Part shown: piece after piece, positions 54,469 through 62,428 of the stretch
How the letters are laid out: every line of letters begins with the position of its first letter
Position numbering within the stretch: position 1 is the stretch's first letter
Assembly: GCF_024296865.1 (NCBI RefSeq)
Contig: NZ_CP101134.1
Coordinates: 1 to 64,000 of the forward strand
Reading direction: 5' to 3'
DNA: 64,000 nucleotides
Origin: Sphingobacterium sp. LZ7M1
GTDB lineage: Bacteria > Bacteroidota > Bacteroidia > Sphingobacteriales > Sphingobacteriaceae
Notes under the pieces: model-generated
What the model was told of the DNA's origin: nothing
Database searches by the model: none
Seen by the model: the letters and a program-made list of their open reading frames with translations, nothing else
Program-made: the position numbers and the translations under genes

Positions 54469-56880
54469 ATGGGGAAAATATCATTTTCAGTTTCAGCACG
54501 TACAGCCAAACTTATTGGCCAAGAAAATTTTGCAACTGCTGAAGGTGCAGTTATTGAGCTGGTTAAAAACAGTTATGACGCCGATGCGAAGAACTGTGTA
54601 ATCATCTTTGAAAATGACAGTAAATTTGCTAGTGAACCTACGTTATATATTATTGACAATGGCATTGGAATGACTGATGAAGTCATAAAAAAGCAATGGA
54701 TGAAAATTGGTACCGATGATAAACTGCAAAATTTTAGATCTGATGGTGGACGCGTTAAAACAGGTGCAAAAGGGATTGGTCGATTTGCTTTAGACCGTTT
54801 AGGTCTTTCTTCAGAAATGCAAACAATCGCCCAACAAACCGAAAAAGGGGCATTATGGAGCGTTAATTGGAGCGATTTCGATAAACGTGGAATTTCGATA
54901 AGCGATGTGGAAGCTGATTTGTCAGAAATTAATAATCCTGATATCAAAAAAACTTTATTACAGAAATTTGAATCGGTTAAACCGATTATTGACTGTCTTA
55001 GTAGTATTGATTTTCAATCAGGAACTGTTCTAAAAATTAACCCGTTAAAAGATCGTTGGGATGAACATGCTATAAAAAGCTTATTTGACAACTTGGAGGT
55101 TCTGATACCCCCGCAAGAACAACCTGAATTTAGCGTTCATCTATTCTCTAAGTCGGCACCCTATGAATTTGGGCTGGTTAATAGTGCCTATTACGATGAC
55201 TTTGATTATAAAGTGTTTGCAAAATATTTTGGGGACAAAGAACGAACCTTAGAAATTACTATAACCAGAAACGAGTTAGATATTGAAAAATTAGAAACTT
55301 CGTACAATGAAGTTTTCGAAAACAACTTATTAAAAAATTCCCCTTTTGATCTAAATACTATTAAGGAAAAAACATTTACGTTAACTAGAACTAAAGCAGA
55401 CTTTCCAATATTCACCAAAGCAAATCAAGATCTTTTGGATAAATTAGGTGAATTTGAGTTCACTTTTTATTTCCTAAAAAATCTTATTGACAGCCACGAC
55501 AAAAATAAATACCCATATAAAGATATTTCTCCTGCTAACAGAAGAGCGTGGCTAAATAAATTTGGTGGAGTAAAAGTATTCAGAGATGACTTTAGAGTAC
55601 GCCCTTACGGCGAAGATGGACAAGATTGGTTAAAACTTGGTGAACGACAAGCTAAAAGTCCTGGCGGGCCTGGCCAAAAAATGGGGGGCTATAGGATTGG
55701 TCCAAATCAAATAGCAGGTACAGTAAAGATATCTCGAATTGCTAATGCTAGCTTTCAGGATAAATCTGGTCGGGAAGGGATACAAGAAAACGAAGTCTTT
55801 GAATTGTTCAGAAATGTGTTAATTGATATCATCGGTGTATTTGAGCGCGATCGTAACCTAATAATGTTCAGTTTATCAGAACTTTCAAAAAAGAAATACA
55901 AGGCCGAGGAAGATCGAAAAAAAGCAATAGAAGAAGCAGAACGAATATTACAAGAACAAGAAGTAGCGAAAAAAAAACAGGCTGATGATAGTAAAATATC
56001 CAGTAAGCCTGATGTAGCAATACCCCCAAGCACAACTAATAATACAAATACTGAAGTATTATTCGCTACAGCTACAATGGGCTACGAACAGGAACTTCAG
56101 GAGAAAAATGAAGAAATTAAACTACTTCGTGGTTTAGCAAGTGTCGGTCTAATTATATCCTCGTTTGCTCATGAACTAAAAGGCCTACGTTCTCGATTAG
56201 TTCCGAGAACAGATTTTTTAATCAAAGAGTTGAAAAAGCTTATCAATGAAGAGGCTTTATCTAAAACACAAAAAGAAGACAATCCTTTTTATATGTTAGA
56301 ATTGATAAAGAATGAGGATTTGAAATTAAAGCATTGGTTGGATTATTCGTTAAGTACTTTAAAAAGAGATAAAAGAACACGGACTAACATCAATTTCGGA
56401 GACTATTTTCAAGATTTCGAAGCCAACTGGCGAATGGCATTGCAACAACGTAATGTGAAAATGAACCTAATGGGTGATAAAGACCCGAAAAACGTCATTC
56501 AGGCGTTTGAGGTAGATTTGGATGCTGTTTTTAACAACTTGCTCTCTAATACTCTTAGTGCATTCAAGGAAAAAAAAGGCTCCTACTCAAGGGAAGTTAC
56601 TATTGCGTGGAAATTAATTGGTGAATTTATTGAGATTAGGTTTTCAGATAATGGTGCTGGACTAGCAGAAGAATATATAACAGAGCCAAATAAGATATTT
56701 GAATTTAACGAATCTTCGAAAACAGACCGTACAGGTAATAAAATCGGGACTGGAATGGGGCTCTATATTGTTAAATTGGTTATTGACGATTATAAAGGTG
56801 CCGATATTAATATTCTTCCAAGCACAGAAGGGTTCTCATTAGGTATTAAATTTGCGACTAGAAAAAATAAAGATGTATAA
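54469..56880 (+). CDS. Dual GHKL ATPase: MORC/Hsp90-like head with a histidine-kinase tail
   Basis: An 803-residue soluble protein with two GHKL ATP-binding domains. The N-terminal one has ELVKNSYDADA (near 29-39), IIDNGIGMTDE and GAKGIGRFALDRLG, as in MORC/Hsp90-like proteins. A central region with the RREGIQEN-like SGREGIQENEVFELF segment and a coiled-coil (about 480-520) follows. The C-terminal part is a histidine kinase core: H-box SFAHELK with His568, N-box FNNLLSNTL, G1 FSDNGAGL and G2 GTGMGLYIVK. The start is ATG 54469. It overlaps the receiver gene by 8 bp. An autokinase that phosphorylates the receiver is inferred. No membrane segment or sensor domain was seen. Confidence 0.88.
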   Translation: MGKISFSVSARTAKLIGQENFATAEGAVIELVKNSYDADAKNCVIIFENDSKFASEPTLYIIDNGIGMTDEVIKKQWMKIGTDDKLQNFRSDGGRVKTGAKGIGRFALDRLGLSSEMQTIAQQTEKGALWSVNWSDFDKRGISISDVEADLSEINNPDIKKTLLQKFESVKPIIDCLSSIDFQSGTVLKINPLKDRWDEHAIKSLFDNLEVLIPPQEQPEFSVHLFSKSAPYEFGLVNSAYYDDFDYKVFAKYFGDKERTLEITITRNELDIEKLETSYNEVFENNLLKNSPFDLNTIKEKTFTLTRTKADFPIFTKANQDLLDKLGEFEFTFYFLKNLIDSHDKNKYPYKDISPANRRAWLNKFGGVKVFRDDFRVRPYGEDGQDWLKLGERQAKSPGGPGQKMGGYRIGPNQIAGTVKISRIANASFQDKSGREGIQENEVFELFRNVLIDIIGVFERDRNLIMFSLSELSKKKYKAEEDRKKAIEEAERILQEQEVAKKKQADDSKISSKPDVAIPPSTTNNTNTEVLFATATMGYEQELQEKNEEIKLLRGLASVGLIISSFAHELKGLRSRLVPRTDFLIKELKKLINEEALSKTQKEDNPFYMLELIKNEDLKLKHWLDYSLSTLKRDKRTRTNINFGDYFQDFEANWRMALQQRNVKMNLMGDKDPKNVIQAFEVDLDAVFNNLLSNTLSAFKEKKGSYSREVTIAWKLIGEFIEIRFSDNGAGLAEEYITEPNKIFEFNESSKTDRTGNKIGTGMGLYIVKLVIDDYKGADINILPSTEGFSLGIKFATRKNKDV

Positions 56881-57523
56881 AATAGGATATATTGATGAAG
56901 ATAAAGGTTGGCGTAGTACATTTCGCCAGTATCTGAAAGACGACTTTGAAATTGTTCTTTTTGACATTAACGAAGAAACCACTGTAGAGACGCTGGTTGA
57001 TGACGTCTTTAATCAAGCTATGGATATGCTTGTAATTGACTTTCGGTTGGATGAAACTGGATTAGTCGATTTTAATGCTGATACATTAGTGGATAAAATC
57101 CAAGAAAGAAATTTATACTATCCTTTAATTATTCTTACCTCCTTTGAGTCAGATGCATTAGATCATTTAGAAAACGCAAATTTGGTTAATGGAAAGGATA
57201 TGCTCAGTGGAGATAACAGCTCAAAAGTGTCAATTTTAAAACAAAAAATAAGCAAGATAGCTAATGATTACATATCTAAAATGAAAGAGACTGTATTGGA
57301 ATTAGAAATTTTGGAAAAGAGGCGTGTTAAAAATGGTTTGGAACCTAATGAAGAAGACAGGTTTGTTGAACTTAACAATTATTTGGATAAAACTACTTCT
57401 GCCAAAGGTAGGTTATCCAGAACTTTTTATTCAGAAGATACAAATAAAAAGTTAGATGAACTCATTTGCAAGACAGAACAATTACTAAAACAAATAATGT
57501 TTAAGAACGAGCCAAATGCCTAA
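56873..57523 (+). CDS. Stand-alone receiver-domain protein
   Basis: A 216-residue protein. Residues 1-115 form a response-regulator receiver: acidic pocket D8/E9/D10, phospho-acceptor Asp56 (VIDFRLD), Thr89 (IILTSFE) and Lys108 (NGKDML). All canonical residues are present, so it should accept phosphate from a kinase. The C-terminal part (about 120-216) is helical, charged and of no known type; there is no DNA-binding domain. The start ATG 56873 lies within the last codons of the kinase gene. Its own stop overlaps the HNH gene by 8 bp. I infer that it links the kinase to the nuclease or methylase. Confidence 0.88.
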   Translation: MYKIGYIDEDKGWRSTFRQYLKDDFEIVLFDINEETTVETLVDDVFNQAMDMLVIDFRLDETGLVDFNADTLVDKIQERNLYYPLIILTSFESDALDHLENANLVNGKDMLSGDNSSKVSILKQKISKIANDYISKMKETVLELEILEKRRVKNGLEPNEEDRFVELNNYLDKTTSAKGRLSRTFYSEDTNKKLDELICKTEQLLKQIMFKNEPNA

Positions 57524-58130
57524 TTTCAGAGAGACTTTACCGCAAAGAAGATTAAATCGGGCGGAATGTAAACATTACTCCTCCTATCTAAAGACACTAA
57601 GGGCAGACTTTCATCACAGGTGCGGATATTGCAATGATCATGATAAAATCAGAATCAGAAGCTTCACAATTGATCATTTTGTGCCACAAAATCCTGATGG
57701 ATTTATACATAACATAAAGAACAACTACTATTATAACTTGGTTTATTCATGTAGATATTGTAATGCTGCAAAATCTAACAAGTGGCCTAGTAAAGATGCG
57801 GCTATTCATCATGACGCCAACGAGGGGTTTATCGACCCCTGTAATCAAGATTACACAGATCTTTTTAAACGAGAAAATTCGGGACGGATTATCGCCAATA
57901 ACCCTGTAAATGCCCTATCAAATTATATCATTAAAGAGTTGAATCTTTGGCAGCCCATACACGAACGAATGTGGAAACTTGAACGAATAAAAGTTCTCAG
58001 CGAAGAGGTTAATAATAAATTGAAGCAGCTCCCAAATGGCGATCTTAAAGAATTCGTTAAAGCGCTTCATTATGAAATACTAACTGTATTAGAGTCAGTC
58101 CAGTCAAGTATCTTTATCGAGAACGATTAA
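57516..58130 (+). CDS. HNH endonuclease, PtuB-like
   Basis: A 204-residue zinc HNH nuclease. Cys36 and Cys39 (RCGYCND), then the catalytic FTIDHFVPQ with His54, then NLVYSCRYCNAAKSNKWP with Cys79 and Cys82, give a full beta-beta-alpha-metal site. The following GFIDPCNQDYTDLF segment matches the PtuB/TIGR02646 type used by Septu and by retron Ec78. No partner ATPase of the PtuA type is adjacent. It overlaps the receiver gene by 8 bp and lies 2 bp before the DNA methylase. A role as the cutting component is inferred. Confidence 0.87.
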   Translation: MPNFRETLPQRRLNRAECKHYSSYLKTLRADFHHRCGYCNDHDKIRIRSFTIDHFVPQNPDGFIHNIKNNYYYNLVYSCRYCNAAKSNKWPSKDAAIHHDANEGFIDPCNQDYTDLFKRENSGRIIANNPVNALSNYIIKELNLWQPIHERMWKLERIKVLSEEVNNKLKQLPNGDLKEFVKALHYEILTVLESVQSSIFIEND

Positions 58131-58132
58131 AT

Positions 58133-59977
58133 ATGATTATTAGAAAAGAAGTATTTACCTTTTTGAAATCCTACTCAACCGAGCCGGATAAAATTAATCG
58201 ACTTATAGTTTCCGCGTTTATTAAATCCAATAATATCGTTTTAAATAACAACAGGATTCTTAAAGAACTAATTATTAAGGAGAAAGACCATGATTATAAT
58301 GCATTTCTAGAATTCATTGAAATCCAGGGTTTTTTAGGTTTTGAACAGTTAATAGAAATATTTGAGTTTGTTATATCTCCAGAAGAAAAAGTAATTACAG
58401 GGGCAATTTACACCCCACAACTAATACGGGATTTTATAGTAAATAACAGCATATCAGTGAATACCAATTTACAAAACTTCACCGTCTGTGATCCTGCATG
58501 TGGTTGTGCCGGTTTCTTGTATACCGCTGCAAAAAAGATAAAGGCTATTACGAAATCAACCTATAAAGTAATATTTAAAAACAACATCTTCGGCTTGGAT
58601 ATACAGGCCTATTCTGTAGAAAGATCGAAGTTATTGTTGTCGTTATTAGCATTGTTAGAAGATGAAGATGAGGAAGAATTTGAGTTTAATATTTTTTGTG
58701 GTAATGCATTAAATTTTAATTGGAGTTTTGCCATTCCCAATTTTGAAGGATTCTCAAATATAATTGGAAATCCGCCATATGTTTCCTCACGAAATATTGA
58801 TGAAGAATCTAAAAGATACCTAAAAAATTGGAAGGTTTGCTCAACAGGACACCCTGATTTGTACATACCGTTTTTCGAAATTGGATTAAAGTATTTGAAG
58901 GATCACGGTGTGTTGGGATTTATCACAATGAATACGTTTTTTAAAAGTGTTAATGGTCGTGCATTACGTGAGTTTTTTCAAACGGATGGCATTAAACTTA
59001 AAATAGTTGATTTTGGGGGACAACAGATTTTTCAATCTAAGTCAACCTACACCTGCATTTGTCTTTTGCATAAAGAATTCTCTGAATCAGTCCAGTACAC
59101 AAAATTAAATGACATTAAACAAATATTGAACCCTGAAAAAATAAGGTTTAACACAGTCCCTTATGATAAGTTAAATGCTTTCAACGGTTGGAATCTACAG
59201 GAAATCGAAATTATTGGAAAGATTGAAGGGGTTGGAAAACCTTTTGGTAAAAGTTTTAAAACCAGAAATGGAATTGCAACTTTAAAAAATGACGTCTATA
59301 TTTTCACACCAATAAAAAAAGATGAGAATTATTATTTCTTAGAAAATGAAGAGGGAGTTTTTAAGATTGAAAGTGGCATATGTAAAGATATAATCAATCC
59401 AAATAAGTTAACTACTTTACAATCGATTGAAGACATCAGGAAAAAAATCATATTTCCTTACCAATATGAAGGAGATGTGGTAAAATTATTAAGAGAAGAG
59501 ATATTCGCTAGAGATTTTCCTTATGCATATAAGTATTTATCGCAAATGGCTCCCAAGTTGGCGGGTAGGGATAAGGGTAATGGCAAGTACGAAAAATGGT
59601 ATGCGTATGGTAGAAACCAATCGCTTGAAAGATTTAATCATAAACTATTCTTTCCGCATATCACCTCGACAATCCCCAGCTATATCCTAAATGCAGAACC
59701 GGATTTGCTATTTTATAATGGATTAGCAATCATTGGTAGGGATGAACGAGAATTGTTTTTTATAAAGAAAATAATGAGTTCAAGATTATTTTGGTTTTAC
59801 ATAGTAAACTCAAGCAAACCATATGGATCTGGATTTTATTCTTTAAGTCGGAATTACATAAAAAACTTCGGAGTCTATGAATTCAGTGAAGATGAAATCG
59901 ACAAAATCATTCAGGAGAATGACATGACAAAGGTAAACAGCTTTCTTGAAAAGAAGTATGATATCCATTTACATTGA
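58133..59977 (+). CDS. Eco57I/TaqI-like N6-adenine DNA methyltransferase
   Basis: A 614-residue DNA methylase. Motif I CDPACGCAGFLYTA starts with Asp120 as the key acidic residue at 120, and FGLDIQAYSVE provides the second SAM contact. The catalytic motif NPPY is at 213-216, as in gamma-class adenine N6-methylases. ITGAIYTPQLIRDFIVN near 93-109 is typical of this class. The C-terminal third (about 400-614) resembles the TaqI-like target-recognition domain. The protein is shorter than type IIG enzymes and lacks a visible PD-ExK nuclease at the N-terminus. It sits 2 bp after the HNH gene. Confidence 0.92.
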   Translation: MIIRKEVFTFLKSYSTEPDKINRLIVSAFIKSNNIVLNNNRILKELIIKEKDHDYNAFLEFIEIQGFLGFEQLIEIFEFVISPEEKVITGAIYTPQLIRDFIVNNSISVNTNLQNFTVCDPACGCAGFLYTAAKKIKAITKSTYKVIFKNNIFGLDIQAYSVERSKLLLSLLALLEDEDEEEFEFNIFCGNALNFNWSFAIPNFEGFSNIIGNPPYVSSRNIDEESKRYLKNWKVCSTGHPDLYIPFFEIGLKYLKDHGVLGFITMNTFFKSVNGRALREFFQTDGIKLKIVDFGGQQIFQSKSTYTCICLLHKEFSESVQYTKLNDIKQILNPEKIRFNTVPYDKLNAFNGWNLQEIEIIGKIEGVGKPFGKSFKTRNGIATLKNDVYIFTPIKKDENYYFLENEEGVFKIESGICKDIINPNKLTTLQSIEDIRKKIIFPYQYEGDVVKLLREEIFARDFPYAYKYLSQMAPKLAGRDKGNGKYEKWYAYGRNQSLERFNHKLFFPHITSTIPSYILNAEPDLLFYNGLAIIGRDERELFFIKKIMSSRLFWFYIVNSSKPYGSGFYSLSRNYIKNFGVYEFSEDEIDKIIQENDMTKVNSFLEKKYDIHLH

Positions 59978-60682
59978 TAAAAAGGGAAATAATAACTTCT
60001 AGTCAAAGAGCTGTTGAGAACCTTTACTATGTAAGAGTTTTGAGGAACTGATATAGTATAATCAAATAAAAGGTTGACTAAAAGACTCTTAGTCATCTAG
60101 TCTAAGTGGAGTCCAAATGTGCCATAAGTGTCCCCCATATTTCTTTTTTTATTAAATTCCTCACTCTTTTCTACTAAAAAGATCTTTTAGTTCTTTTGTC
60201 ATTATTCTTTTGCCTTTTGTATCGTCAGCATGATCAATCTATACATAATATTCCCATTATAAATCGTAGGTAAAATCTGCATGTAAAAGTTACTGGAATT
60301 TGTTTAAATGAATTCAAAAAACTATAAAAAAAACACTTTCATTCTTTTACTACTTGAGTTGAATTTTCATTTACCACAATTTTATGGATATCAGTTCTTT
60401 AAGACTAATTAGAATTAAATAACCTCAGTACATTTATCAGGAATAAGTTGTGAATAATTTCTATTTTAGTAGTCTGTTATACTATATCTAACATATAATC
60501 TGCGTCTTAACCAAAAGACACTCGAAAGAGTATTTATTGCATTAAATCATCTGATTTAAATGCACAGATAATTATATCCATTTATTTTATTAATCATAAA
60601 CAAATAATTGATTGTCAAATCGATCGGCTTGTCATTGTTCGAAGCATTCAGCAATCAAAATGATGGTAATTTTTAGAATATT
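59978..60682. other. 700-bp A/T-rich intergenic region
   Basis: A long stretch without a convincing gene. Small palindromes are visible, such as ACTAAAA-AGATC-TTTTAGT at about 60173-60191 and GACTAA/TTAGTC at about 60076-60094. Short frames (for example 34 codons at 60308) look fortuitous. It may carry a remnant of a lost gene or a non-coding RNA, but I cannot support either. Confidence 0.6.
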
Positions 60683-61522
60683 ATGAGTTTTAAGCAATTA
60701 ATTAGTAGAGATATAGAGTTATTTTACAATAAAGCTTCGGAAGAAACTCGGCTTGAAAAGGGAATGGGCGTATTCGAATTTGAAAGAATCAAGTCTCTCA
60801 TAGAAAAACACATCCTCACTTCTCCTTTAACCATAATTGATATCGGTGGTGGTACAGGAAGGTATTCAGAATGGCTAGCAAAAAAAGGACATAAGGTTCA
60901 TTTGGTAGAGCCAGTTTCAAAACATATAAAAATTGCTCGGGAAAGAGCTAGAAAATTGAAAAACAAATTTTCAATACATATAGGAGAATCTCGAAAGTTG
61001 GAATTCTCAGATAATTATGCAGATCTTATTATTCTTCACGGGCCTCTTTATCATCTCCAAGAGAAAGAAGATAGGCATTTAACCATTTTTGAGGCTAAAC
61101 GTGTTTTGAAAAACAACGGAATTATATTGGGTTTTGCCATTAATTACACTGCATCAACTTTGGTAGGGCTATTGAATGGATTAATCCATAAAGGATCATT
61201 TTTTGAAATGTGCAAAGAAGAATTGACTACCGGCAAACATAATCCACCCAACGATTTTCCATGGCTCTTAGCAGAAGCATTTTATCATAAGCCCGAACAA
61301 TTAAAGGATGAATTTTTAAAACATGAGTTAACCTATCTAAATATGTATGCAGTTGAGGGCATGGTATGGTTAGATAAAGATTTTTTTGCCAATATGTTGA
61401 ACGCTAAAAGACGAAAAACATTAATAGAGCTGATCCAATTAACTGAAAATGACAGCTTCCTCCTGCCTTTCAGTCCACATATGATGATAGCTGTACAAAA
61501 AAGATATAATTATGGAAAATAA
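60683..61522 (+). CDS. Class I SAM-dependent methyltransferase
   Basis: A 279-residue methyltransferase with motif I IIDIGGGTGRYSEWL (near 52-66), VHLVEP at its second strand, and the DLIILHGPLYHL motif near 112-123. The substrate is unknown, but it looks like a small-molecule methyltransferase. It is separated from the DNA methylase by 700 bp, so it is probably independent. The next gene overlaps its stop by 11 bp. Confidence 0.85.
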   Translation: MSFKQLISRDIELFYNKASEETRLEKGMGVFEFERIKSLIEKHILTSPLTIIDIGGGTGRYSEWLAKKGHKVHLVEPVSKHIKIARERARKLKNKFSIHIGESRKLEFSDNYADLIILHGPLYHLQEKEDRHLTIFEAKRVLKNNGIILGFAINYTASTLVGLLNGLIHKGSFFEMCKEELTTGKHNPPNDFPWLLAEAFYHKPEQLKDEFLKHELTYLNMYAVEGMVWLDKDFFANMLNAKRRKTLIELIQLTENDSFLLPFSPHMMIAVQKRYNYGK

Positions 61523-61730
61523 AGAGAAATATTACAAAGAATTAATAGAAAATGATGGTCTATTTAACGAAATTGACTTAGGAGAAAGAATGGGGTTGAC
61601 CGAAGATGAAACCCTCGAAATAATTACACATCTTCTTTCGGAATATAAAATTGAATATATTAGAAACAGAGGCTGCAATTACAGTCCGAAGAAAAGAGCG
61701 AAGAGAAACCAAATTGCAAGTAAAAGATGA
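61512..61730 (+). CDS. Small protein of unknown function, possible winged-helix
   Basis: A 72-residue protein with helical content (NEIDLGERMGLTEDETLEII looks like a helix-turn-helix unit near 19-38), then a basic C-terminal tail (SPKKRAKRN). I do not recognise it. Its ATG lies in the last codons of the methyltransferase gene, so they are translationally coupled. A DNA-binding role is a guess from the basic tail and helix pattern. Confidence 0.6.
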   Translation: MENKEKYYKELIENDGLFNEIDLGERMGLTEDETLEIITHLLSEYKIEYIRNRGCNYSPKKRAKRNQIASKR

Positions 61731-61899
61731 GGAAATAACAAAATAACCTGATTGGCTTTTTTAATATTGTTCTCTCACAACTCTTCAGTTCGATATTGAA
61801 CAAAATCTTTTATTTTTTTCTCTAGTTATTGTTAAAAAAAGAATCTTTTAAGGAAATATTTAAACAGGCAATTTTTTATTGATTTGTATATCGATTTTA

Positions 61900-61936
61900 A
61901 AATATGAACATATAGATTTTTTATATGTTCATATTT
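61900..61936. other. 15-bp perfect hairpin
   Basis: Perfect 15-bp arms (61900-61914 and 61922-61936) with a 7-nt loop, both very A/T-rich. It lies 170 bp downstream of the 72-residue gene and has no T-run. It may be a terminator or an operator. Confidence 0.55.
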
Positions 61937-61999
61937 CTACGATTTTTATGCCCAGAATTGCCTTTCCAACAACCTAAAAACTCCCCACTCTCAGCCCAC

Positions 62000-62201
62000 T
62001 CTCATTCGAGGCATATTCGGGAAATGTCTTGAATTTCACCCTAAAATTCTCGGCACTTCCTTAACCATTTTCCCTGCTCAAAACCAAGTCCCATTCCAAC
62101 CAACTTTACCATCCCCCCAATCCCCTTCCACAGCCCTTCGAACATACCAGCAGAACCCCTTCATTCATTTTGCGAATTTTCGGAATGTGTCTCGAATGAG
62201 A
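62000..62201. repeat. Palindromic repeat element, copy B (about 200 bp)
   Basis: 11-bp inverted repeats TCTCATTCGAG (62000-62010) and CTCGAATGAGA (62191-62201) enclose about 180 bp without a gene. The left end runs into ATTCGAGGCATATTCG (62004-62019), which is identical to part of the 12.1-kb element. The two ends also share a degenerate direct repeat (TTCGGGAAATGTCTTGAAT and TTTCGGAATGTGTCTCGAAT). Confidence 0.65.
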
Positions 62202-62251
62202 CCCATACGATACCCCTTCGATTTCATAAAAAAAACCTTAAACTCATTCAC

Positions 62252-62428
62252 CTAATTGTCCCTTGTTTTTTTGACTTGTTCCGTTACGGTGGGCAATAAC
62301 CTAATGATCCAATCGACCACGGTTTTCTTTTTTTTGATCTGATATTTTTGCATAACTTCTTTTATGTTAAGGTCTCCCTTAACAATAGAGGTTACGGCCT
62401 CAATTTTTATAGATTCTTCAAATTTCAT
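62252..62428 (-). CDS. Small HTH protein, possible transposase OrfA fragment
   Basis: A 58-residue reading frame, ATG at 62428 and stop at 62252-62254. It begins MKFEESIKIEAVTSIVKGDL and includes NIKEVMQKYQIKKKKTVVDW. This fits the N-terminal helix-turn-helix of IS3-type OrfA proteins, in the usual pattern of a short helix, KEVxxKYxI and a W at the second helix. No OrfB or other transposase follows, and no inverted ends were found. It may be a solo fragment or a small regulator. Confidence 0.5.
   Translation of the reverse strand: MKFEESIKIEAVTSIVKGDLNIKEVMQKYQIKKKKTVVDWIIRLLPTVTEQVKKTRDN

Larger units (their letters stand above)
61731..62251. other. Intergenic region with hairpin and repeat element
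   Basis: About 520 bases that contain a 15-bp hairpin (61900-61936) and a 200-bp element bounded by inverted repeats (62000-62201). The middle of that element is unusually C-rich on the plus strand. No gene is supported. Confidence 0.65.

Noticed and set aside
54469..57523. Detocs defence system
   Set aside because: Detocs also uses a kinase and receiver, but its effector is fused to the receiver (for example a nucleoside phosphorylase) and it has a third relay protein; neither is seen here.
57516..58130. Septu system or retron Ec78
   Set aside because: The HNH is PtuB-like, but no PtuA-type ATPase and no reverse transcriptase or ncRNA gene is present.
58133..59977. Single-chain type IIG restriction enzyme
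   Set aside because: The protein is too short and no PD-ExK nuclease motif is visible at the N-terminus.
52376..62251. Attachment-site repeat of the tRNA-Glu 3' end
   Set aside because: I looked for the tRNA 3' end (CCCCTACGGGC) downstream and did not find it within the window.
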